Assembly: GCA_934630385.1 (NCBI GenBank)
Contig: CAKTWE010000099.1
Coordinates: 1 to 6,060 of the forward strand
Length of the DNA: 6,060 nucleotides
Source of the DNA: an uncultured Collinsella sp.
Lineage (GTDB): Bacteria; Actinomycetota; Coriobacteriia; Coriobacteriales; Coriobacteriaceae
Direction of reading: 5' to 3'
Both the position numbers and the translations under genes were made by a program. Within the stretch, counting starts at the first letter, position 1. Each line of letters starts with the position of its first letter. The notes under the pieces are model-generated. The model was given only the letters and a program-made list of their open reading frames with translations, did no database searches and was not told the DNA's origin. Positions 1-4,610 of the stretch are shown piece after piece.

Positions 1-45
1 CACTTAATGTGCTCTTCGTGCGAGCAGGACTGTAGAGCAGGAAAT

Positions 46-74
46 CTCACAGGCCGCGACCGGCCCTCTGTGGG
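46..74 (+). other. GC-rich stem-loop in the region upstream of ptsH
   Basis: CACAG at 48-52 pairs with CTGTG at 68-72, and GCCG at 53-56 pairs with CGGC at 61-64 around a CGAC loop. A three-base bulge (65-67) lies on the 3' side, and two outer pairs (46-74 and 47-73, the latter G-U) can extend it. No T-run follows, so it is not a standard terminator. It lies upstream of the candidate ptsH promoter and may belong to the trailer of an upstream gene outside the window. Function unknown. The rest of positions 1-130 shows no gene that I can support. Confidence 0.3.
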
Positions 75-150
75 CAAGCAAACGCCCAGGAACGACATCC
101 GTCCAATAATTCGTCCGAAACACAATGAAAATCCGTTTGATGTGAGTTAA

Positions 151-156
151 TATAAA
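151..156 (+). promoter_or_regulatory. Candidate -10 element of the ptsH promoter
   Basis: TATAAA matches TATAAT at five of six positions and sits in an AT-rich island (TTAATATAAAC) within otherwise GC-rich DNA. No good -35 box lies 16-18 bases upstream; TTGATG at 137-142 is too close. An overlapping alternative is TAATAT at 148-153. The same AATATAA core appears at the -10 element of the second kinase gene (3472-3478), which gives mild support. Transcription would begin near 160-163, leaving a leader of about 60 bases. Confidence 0.4.
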
Positions 157-160
157 CAAC

Positions 161-218
161 GTCGTGAATCTGACTCCTGCCGCATGCACGACAGGGGTTA
201 AACACAAAAAAGGAGTCA
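161..218 (+). promoter_or_regulatory. Structured ptsH leader with inverted repeat covering the RBS
   Basis: TGACTCCT at 171-178 is the exact reverse complement of AGGAGTCA at 211-218, which contains the ptsH Shine-Dalgarno AGGAG (211-215). Pairing would hide the ribosome binding site. Separately, GTCGTG at 161-166 pairs with CACGAC at 187-192. The order of the two helices (161, 171, 187, 211) is that of an H-type pseudoknot. The complementarity is directly visible; any role in translational control of HPr is inference. It matches no riboswitch class that I recognise. Confidence 0.4.
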
Positions 219-221
219 ATT

Positions 222-485
222 ATGGTTTCTGAGAAGGCTACCCTCGTTAATCCTCAGGGTCTGCACATGCGTCCGGCCGGCCTGTTCGCTTCCACCATGG
301 GCAAGTACGCCTGTGACGTGACGGTCGTCACCCCCGAGAAGGAGGTCAACGGCAAGTCCCCGATGGCCCTCATGGCTGCTGGTATCCCCTGCGGTACCGA
401 GGTCGAGGTCAAGTGCGACGGCGCCGACGAGGCCGAGGCTCTGGCTGCTGCCATCGAGCTCATCAAGAGCGGTCTTGGCGAGTAG
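222..485 (+). CDS. ptsH: Phosphocarrier protein HPr
   Basis: HPr is the small cytoplasmic phosphocarrier of the PEP:sugar phosphotransferase system. It takes phosphate from enzyme I on a histidine and hands it to EIIA domains of sugar permeases. The product is 87 residues, normal for the family. The active-site motif GLHMRPA places the phosphorylated His at residue 15, with Arg17 and Pro18 following. The second family motif, VNGKSPMALMAAG, places Ser46 at the position used by HPr kinase in Firmicutes, and the protein ends in the usual GLGE. The start is fixed by AGGAG at 211-215, six bases before the ATG. Met16 replaces the more common Ala or Thr beside the active His, a conservative oddity. 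It is first in an apparent ptsH-ptsI-kinase operon. Whether Ser46 is used depends on an HPr kinase gene elsewhere, which is not visible here. Confidence 0.97.
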   Translation: MVSEKATLVNPQGLHMRPAGLFASTMGKYACDVTVVTPEKEVNGKSPMALMAAGIPCGTEVEVKCDGADEAEALAAAIELIKSGLGE

Positions 486-527
486 AACTCAAACGGGTCG
501 CATGTTGAACAATTAAGTTCATACTTG

Positions 528-566
528 GGGGCGCAGTGACCTGTTTTTAGGTAGCTGCGCTCTTTT
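528..566 (+). terminator. Attenuator-like terminator between ptsH and ptsI
   Basis: GCGCAG at 531-536 pairs with CTGCGC at 555-560. Inside it, after a U-G pair and one mismatch, ACCT at 539-542 pairs with AGGT at 549-552, closing a T-rich loop at 543-548. Outer G-C and G-U pairs can extend it. The run TCTTTT (561-566) follows. The T-run is short and interrupted, so readthrough into ptsI is likely. That would give more ptsH than ptsI transcript, which suits the need for more HPr than enzyme I. Confidence 0.6.
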
Positions 567-573
567 GTCATGG

Positions 574-597
574 ATATGGCAAAACGCTTTATCACAT
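574..597 (+). promoter_or_regulatory. Possible LacI/cre-type operator ahead of ptsI
   Basis: The stretch is a hyphenated dyad centred on CG at 585-586. Eight of twelve symmetric position pairs are complementary, including AAA (581-583) with TTT (588-590), TG (577-578) with CA (593-594), and AT with AT at the ends. A central CG flanked by A and T runs is typical of LacI-family operators, including CcpA sites. The arms are spaced wider than in the standard 14-base cre box, so it is only a candidate. It ends 16 bases before the ptsI start codon. Confidence 0.25.
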
Positions 598-612
598 GAC
601 ACGGAGAGAGGA

Positions 613-2322
613 ATGGGAATGTATCAGGGAGTCAACGCATCCGAGGGTATCGGTATCGGCACCGTCATGGTCGCCGTCGATCCCGACTTGACGTTTGAGC
701 CGCACGAGGTTGCTGATTCGGCAGCAGAGAAGGAGCGCTATCAGACCGCTCTTTCGGTCTTCTGCGAGAAGACCCAGGCTCAGGCCGACCACATGAAGGA
801 GACGGTGGGCGAGGCCGAGGCCGAGATCATGAGTGGACACATTGTCCTGGCTCAGGACCCGGGCATGACTGACGCCATCAACGCCGCCATCGACGGCGGC
901 ACCTGCGCCGAGCAGGCGCTCATGGACACCTCGACCATGTTCGAGAACATGTTCCTGTCCATGGACGACGAGATGTTCCGTCTGCGCGCGGCCGACATCG
1001 CCGACATCCGCACCGGTATTCTGGCCGAGCTGCTGGGCAAGGAGGTCGTCGACCTCTCCGTCCTTCCCGAGAACACCGTCGTTGTCGTGCACGACCTTAC
1101 GCCGTCCATGACCGCCACGATCGATAAGGCTCACGTTGCCGGTATCGTCACCGAGACCGGCGGCCGCACGTCGCACTCCGCGATCATCGCGCGCGCCCTC
1201 GAGATCCCGGCTGTCCTTTCGGTTTCCAACAGCTGCACCGCGCTGCGCAACGGCATGACCGTTGTCGTCGACGGTGGTAAGGGTATCGTCGAGGCCGATC
1301 CCGACGAGGAGACGCTCGCCGCCTACACCGCCAAGGCCGAGGCCTTCGCTGCCGAGAAGGCAGCCCTCGAGGCCTTCCGTGGCAAGCCTTCCGTGACTGC
1401 CGATGGCATCAAGAAGATCATCGCCTGCAACATCGGTAACCCTGATGACGTGCCCAACGCGCTCGATCACGACGCCGAGGCTATCGGCCTGTTCCGCTCC
1501 GAGTTCCTGTTCATGGACTCTGCCGAGCTTCCTTCCGAGGAGGAGCAGTTCAACGCGTACCGCAAGGTCGCCAGCGCGCTCAAGGGCGCTCCGGTCATCA
1601 TCCGCACGCTCGATGTGGGTGGCGACAAGGAGATTCCGTATCTGCACATGGTCAAGGAAGATAACCCCTTCATGGGCTTCCGCGCCGTGCGTTACTGCCT
1701 GGCCAATCCCGACCAGTACAAGGTCCAGCTCCGCGCCCTGCTGCGCGCCAGCGCCTTCGGTGACGTTAAGATCATGATCCCGCTCGTCACCTGCGTCGAG
1801 GAGGTCTTGGCTGTCAAGGAGCTCGTCGAGCAGTGCAAGGCCGAGCTGACTGAAGAGGGTCGCAAGTTCAACGAGAACATCGAGGTCGGCATTATGGTCG
1901 AGACGCCCGCCGCTTCGCTGCTCGCTGACCGTCTGGCCGAGGTCGCCGACTTCTTCTCCATCGGCACCAACGACCTGATCGGCTACACCATGTGCGCCGA
2001 CCGTGGCAACGACACCATCTCCAACCTGTACCAGGTGTACTATCCCGCCGTGCTCCGCTCGCTCAAGAACATCATCGAGAGCGGCGTGAAGGCCGGCATC
2101 ATGGTCGGTATGTGCGGCGAGGCCGCTGCCGATCCGCTGCTCGAGCCGCTGCTGATCAGCTGGGGCCTGGAGGAGTTCTCGATGAGCGCTCCGTCGATCC
2201 TGCGCGCCCGCAAGACCATCAGCCAGTGGACCAAGGCCGAGTGCGACGAGCTCGCCGAAAAGGCACTCGCCTGCAACACCGCCGCCGAGGTCAAGGCACT
2301 GCTTGAGTCCGCAGCTCGTTAA
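613..2322 (+). CDS. ptsI: PTS enzyme I (PEP-protein phosphotransferase)
   Basis: Enzyme I is the first, sugar-independent PTS step in the cytosol: it autophosphorylates from PEP and phosphorylates HPr. From the ATG at 613 the product is 569 residues, the usual family length. The N-terminal part holds the HPr-binding region and the swivelling domain with GGRTSHSAIIARALEIP, where His188 is the phosphorylated residue. The C-terminal PEP-binding barrel shows FRSEFLFMD (Arg295), RTLDVGGDK (Arg331), IMVETPA (Glu430, metal ligand), FSIGTNDL (Asn453, Asp454) and MVGMCGEAA (catalytic Cys501). All key residues are present. One oddity is NDLIGYT where NDLTQYT is usual. GGAG at 603-606 supports ATG 613; ATG 619, two codons on, is an alternative (MYQGVNASEG), and a TTG at 565 lacks an RBS. 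It lies 127 bases after ptsH, behind a likely leaky terminator. Codon use is strongly biased, as expected for high expression. Confidence 0.97.
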   Translation: MGMYQGVNASEGIGIGTVMVAVDPDLTFEPHEVADSAAEKERYQTALSVFCEKTQAQADHMKETVGEAEAEIMSGHIVLAQDPGMTDAINAAIDGGTCAEQALMDTSTMFENMFLSMDDEMFRLRAADIADIRTGILAELLGKEVVDLSVLPENTVVVVHDLTPSMTATIDKAHVAGIVTETGGRTSHSAIIARALEIPAVLSVSNSCTALRNGMTVVVDGGKGIVEADPDEETLAAYTAKAEAFAAEKAALEAFRGKPSVTADGIKKIIACNIGNPDDVPNALDHDAEAIGLFRSEFLFMDSAELPSEEEQFNAYRKVASALKGAPVIIRTLDVGGDKEIPYLHMVKEDNPFMGFRAVRYCLANPDQYKVQLRALLRASAFGDVKIMIPLVTCVEEVLAVKELVEQCKAELTEEGRKFNENIEVGIMVETPAASLLADRLAEVADFFSIGTNDLIGYTMCADRGNDTISNLYQVYYPAVLRSLKNIIESGVKAGIMVGMCGEAAADPLLEPLLISWGLEEFSMSAPSILRARKTISQWTKAECDELAEKALACNTAAEVKALLESAAR

Positions 2323-2339
2323 TTTGGTATCAGAGGTAA

Positions 2340-2369
2340 CCGCGTGGTTGGAATGGGCCGGCCACGCGG
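2340..2369 (+). other. Strong intercistronic hairpin between ptsI and the kinase
   Basis: CCGCGTGG at 2340-2347 pairs perfectly with CCACGCGG at 2362-2369. Two G-U pairs and two G-C pairs extend the stem to 12 pairs around an AATGGG loop (2352-2357). No T-run follows, so it is unlikely to terminate transcription by itself. It more likely marks an RNA processing or 3'-end stabilising site in a ptsH-ptsI-kinase transcript. Just downstream, CCCT (2370-2373) can pair with AGGG (2383-2386), part of the next gene's RBS. Confidence 0.5.
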
Positions 2370-2382
2370 CCCTCACATATAC

Positions 2383-2388
2383 AGGGGG
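2383..2388 (+). promoter_or_regulatory. RBS of the first PfkB kinase
   Basis: AGGGGG ends eight bases before the ATG at 2397. It is a variant of AGGAGG and decides this start, since the protein then opens with MFYTLTANPAVD, the normal N-terminus of the 1-phosphofructokinase group. Confidence 0.6.
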
Positions 2389-2396
2389 TACTGTAA

Positions 2397-3329
2397 ATGT
2401 TCTACACGCTAACCGCTAACCCGGCTGTCGACATGACGGTTTCGAGCTCTCCGCTCGAGCCCGACGAGAACGTCCGCACCGGTTCGGCCAGCTACACGGC
2501 CAACGGCAAGGGCCTCGACGTGTCCTTCGCCTTTAAGAAGATGGGTGTCGACACCGTCGCGCTCGGCTTCTTCGCCGGCTTCACGGGCAAGTTCATCGTC
2601 GAGGAGGTCATGAACCTGGGTTGCCTGTGCCGCCCGGTCTGGACCGACGGCATCACGCGTATCAACACCTACGTCAACGATGGCCAGCACGAGTACGGCA
2701 TCCTCAACCCCGGTGCTCCTATTACGCCGCAGCACCAGGAGGAGCTCTACAACATCCTGGACACCGCGGGCGATCTTGAGTGCCTGATCGTCTCCGGTTC
2801 CGTGCCTCCCAAAGCTACGCCCGACTTCCTGGCTCAGGTCATGGAGCACGCTCAGGCCCGTGGCGCCGACGTCGTCCTGGACCTGTCTTCCGACAAGCTC
2901 AAGGAGCTCGCTCACAAGAAGCCGCTGCTCATCAAGCCGAACCATCACGAGATGAAGGCTATCTTCGGCGTGCCGGTCGACACCGACGACGAGGTCCGCG
3001 TTGCCATGAAGATGGCTCACGACGCTGGCGTTCAGAACGTGCTGCTCACCCGTGGTAGCCGCGGCGACGCCTACTTCTCTAACGGCGAGGACATTTGGTA
3101 CGCCAAGCGTGAGTTCAACATCAAGCTGGTCTCTTCCGTCTGCGCCGGCGACTGCACCCTCGCTGCGTTCCTGCACAAGTGGTACAGGGATCGCGACAAC
3201 GTCGAGGAGGCCATGAAGCTCGCTATGGCCACCGGCGCTAATGTTGCCGAGTCCGTGGGCATTGGCGACTTCGGTCACGTTGACGAGTACAGCAAGCGCG
3301 TTGCTGTCCGCAAGCTCGATCGTCAGTAA
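2397..3329 (+). CDS. PfkB-family sugar-phosphate kinase (1-phosphofructokinase-like), ptsHI-linked copy
   Basis: Cytosolic kinase of the 1-phosphofructokinase/tagatose-6-phosphate kinase (FruK/LacC) group, expected to convert fructose 1-phosphate or a similar PTS product plus ATP to a bisphosphate. The 310 residues are the usual length. Visible family marks are YTLTANPAVD (substrate Asp12), NGKGLDVS (36-43), TDGITRIN (Arg88), SGSVPP (133-138), LLIKPN (Lys180) and CAGDC (249-253), with Asp252 as the catalytic base. Several positions depart from the family: Asn36 for Gly in GGKG, Asp41 for the near-invariant Asn, Cys249 for the first Gly of GAGD, and Cys253 for Ser. The nucleotide-binding loop reads TRGSRGDA with one extra residue compared with its paralogue at 3514-4446, to which it is about half identical by eye. 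It follows ptsI by 74 bases without an obvious promoter, so it is probably co-transcribed with ptsHI. Family is certain; the substrate is inferred and may have shifted. Confidence 0.88.
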   Translation: MFYTLTANPAVDMTVSSSPLEPDENVRTGSASYTANGKGLDVSFAFKKMGVDTVALGFFAGFTGKFIVEEVMNLGCLCRPVWTDGITRINTYVNDGQHEYGILNPGAPITPQHQEELYNILDTAGDLECLIVSGSVPPKATPDFLAQVMEHAQARGADVVLDLSSDKLKELAHKKPLLIKPNHHEMKAIFGVPVDTDDEVRVAMKMAHDAGVQNVLLTRGSRGDAYFSNGEDIWYAKREFNIKLVSSVCAGDCTLAAFLHKWYRDRDNVEEAMKLAMATGANVAESVGIGDFGHVDEYSKRVAVRKLDRQ

Positions 3330-3356
3330 TCGATACGCGACATATTCGTGCGCATG

Positions 3357-3391
3357 CGGCGTCCCGATTTCGATCGGGGCGCCGTTTTTTT
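3357..3391 (+). terminator. Rho-independent terminator after the ptsHI-kinase operon
   Basis: A 12-pair stem (3357-3368 with 3373-3384, one G-U pair) closes on a TTCG tetraloop and is followed by seven T residues (3385-3391). It begins 27 bases after the kinase stop codon and should end the ptsH-ptsI-kinase transcript. The UUCG loop makes it an especially stable hairpin. Confidence 0.95.
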
Positions 3392-3473
3392 GTCCCACCC
3401 GAACCTCGGTGCCGCACTTCACGCGTTCCACACCGTTCGCCGAGTGGATATAGCCTTTTGTCGTTACGTGGAA

Positions 3474-3479
3474 TATAAT
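3474..3479 (+). promoter_or_regulatory. Promoter -10 element of the second kinase
   Basis: A perfect TATAAT lies 34 bases before the start codon, in an AT-rich patch after the upstream terminator. No clear -35 box sits at the normal spacing; TTGTCG at 3458-3463 is too close. A short dyad, TGGAA (3469-3473) facing TTTCA (3479-3483), overlaps the -10 and could be an operator, although it has one mismatch and could be chance. Confidence 0.6.
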
Positions 3480-3513
3480 TTCATCAACATGTTACTTCGT
3501 GAAAGGAGCATTC

Positions 3514-4446
3514 ATGATTTACACGCTGACTGCAAATCCCGCCATTGACTACAACATCGCCTGCGACGGCCTGTCCGCCAATACCGTTACGCGCACCCGT
3601 AACGCGGTCTACACTCCCAACGGCAAGGGCCTCAACGTCTCGTTTACGCTCGACCACTACGGCGTCGACACCACGATCCTGGGCTTTTTCGCCGGCTTCT
3701 CGGGCGAGTTCATCGTTAAGGGCGCCGAGGCCCTGGGCGTGCCCGTTAAGCCCGTGTGGACTGACGGCATCACGCGTGTCAACGTGTTCCTCAACGCCGG
3801 TCCCGACACCGAGTACAACATGGTCAACGCTGGTGCCGCCATCAACGCTGCCAACGAGCAGGAGATGTTTGAGCTCATCGATTCACTCGACGACATGACC
3901 TGCCTGGTCATCAGCGGCTCGCTGCCCCCCAACACCTCCGAGGGTTTCCTGGCCGAGGTACTTCGCCGTGTCAAGGCCAAGGGTGCCGAGTTCGTGCTCG
4001 ATATCTCGAGCCATCAGCTGGCCGACCTCATTGCTATGGAGCCGCTCCTCATTAAGCCTAACGACGACGAGCTGCTCGACATCTTTGGCATTAAGGTGAG
4101 CGGTGGCGACGACGAGTCCGTTAAGGGCGCGATGGCCGAGCTCCACGCCAAGGGCGCTAAGAACGTGCTGTTGACCCTGGGTGGCGCCGGTGCGTACTTC
4201 TCCAACGGCGAGCACATCTGGTTTGCCAACCGTACCTTTGAGGTCAAGCTGCTGTCGACCGTCTGCGCCGGCGATTCCTCGCTCGCTGCGTTCTTGTCCG
4301 TGTGGCACGACGCCCCCGAGCGCGTCGAGGACGCCCTGCGCCTTTCGATGGCTACCGGCGCCAACGTGGTCGAGTGCCCGGGTTTGGGCGATTTTGCCAA
4401 GGTCGACGAATATAAGAAGAACATCGAAGTTCGCCAGGTCTGCTAG
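3514..4446 (+). CDS. PfkB-family sugar-phosphate kinase (1-phosphofructokinase-like), independently transcribed copy
   Basis: Paralogue of the 2397-3329 kinase and of identical length (310 residues), with the same expected reaction on fructose 1-phosphate or a related sugar phosphate in the cytosol. Visible motifs are YTLTANPAID (Asp12), NGKGLNVS (36-43, here with the normal Asn41), TDGITRVN (Arg88), ISGSLPP, LLIKPND, LTLGGAGA and CAGDS (251-255), with Asp254 as catalytic base. It therefore keeps the canonical Asn and Ser that the other copy has lost, but shares Asn36 and the Cys in place of the first Gly of GAGD. This copy is the better candidate for a standard 1-phosphofructokinase (fruK). 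AAAGGAG at 3502-3508, five bases before ATG 3514, fixes the start; a GTG at 3499 overlaps the RBS and is rejected. It has its own promoter and terminator, so it is a single-gene unit. No fructose EII permease is next to it, so the substrate is inferred. Confidence 0.9.
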   Translation: MIYTLTANPAIDYNIACDGLSANTVTRTRNAVYTPNGKGLNVSFTLDHYGVDTTILGFFAGFSGEFIVKGAEALGVPVKPVWTDGITRVNVFLNAGPDTEYNMVNAGAAINAANEQEMFELIDSLDDMTCLVISGSLPPNTSEGFLAEVLRRVKAKGAEFVLDISSHQLADLIAMEPLLIKPNDDELLDIFGIKVSGGDDESVKGAMAELHAKGAKNVLLTLGGAGAYFSNGEHIWFANRTFEVKLLSTVCAGDSSLAAFLSVWHDAPERVEDALRLSMATGANVVECPGLGDFAKVDEYKKNIEVRQVC

Positions 4447-4479
4447 TTCCGGCACCTTGCCTGAATAGTTCGATAATTT

Positions 4480-4513
4480 CGCATCCGTCTTAGACCAAGA
4501 CGGATGCGTTTTT
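4480..4513 (+). terminator. Rho-independent terminator after the second kinase
   Basis: A perfect 12-pair stem (4480-4491 with 4497-4508) has an AGACC loop and is followed by TTTTTGTTT from 4509. It begins 34 bases after the kinase stop codon and separates this unit from the downstream cca gene. Confidence 0.95.
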
Positions 4514-4546
4514 GTTTATCGGACTTGCGTGTGCAGTGGAGGCTGT

Positions 4547-4569
4547 TTCTTGCTAGACTTCTTGCAGAC
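4547..4569 (+). repeat. Short imperfect tandem repeat in the cca promoter region
   Basis: The 12 bases TTCTTGCTAGAC (4547-4558) are followed immediately by TTCTTGCAGAC (4559-4569), the same unit less one T. The first copy contains the candidate -10. It could be a replication-slippage duplication or a pair of protein-binding half-sites. Confidence 0.5.
4551..4559 (+). promoter_or_regulatory. Candidate extended -10 promoter for cca
   Basis: TGCTAGACT reads as an extended -10 (TGn followed by TAGACT, four of six matches to TATAAT). No good -35 is seen, which extended -10 promoters can tolerate. It lies within an imperfect 12-base tandem repeat (4547-4569). A transcript from here would have a leader of about 45 bases before the cca start. 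Confidence 0.35.
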
Positions 4570-4610
4570 GCAATCGATAGCCAATTTGATAGTCGCAGGA
4601 GGCCATAGGC

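Noticed and set aside
22..42. Direct repeat of GAGCAGGA at 22-29 and 35-42
   Set aside because: Only two 8-base copies with no further structure; compatible with chance.
4..219. 71-codon open frame on the minus strand upstream of ptsH
   Set aside because: It covers the ptsH promoter and RBS region and the hairpins there, lacks family resemblance, and no Shine-Dalgarno supports it.
565..593. Separate ptsI promoter with -35 TTGTCA (565-570) and -10 TTTATC (588-593)
   Set aside because: The -35 is good, but the -10 matches only three of six bases and would leave almost no leader before the RBS.
565..612. Upstream TTG start giving ptsI 16 extra residues
   Set aside because: The TTG lies in the T-run of the attenuator hairpin without an RBS, and the extra residues (MSWIWQNALSHDTERG) do not resemble enzyme I. 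ATG 613 has GGAG at a good distance.
592..2376. 594-codon open frame antisense to ptsI
   Set aside because: It mirrors ptsI almost exactly. The strong codon bias of ptsI avoids triplets that would be stops on the other strand, and the translated product is low-complexity and matches no family I know.
2409..3431. 340-codon open frame antisense to the first kinase
   Set aside because: It overlaps a clear kinase gene and its terminator, and it has no recognisable domain; it is a codon-bias shadow.
3499..3513. GTG start giving the second kinase five extra residues
   Set aside because: This GTG overlaps the AAAGGAG ribosome binding site of ATG 3514, and the family starts with MIYTLT.
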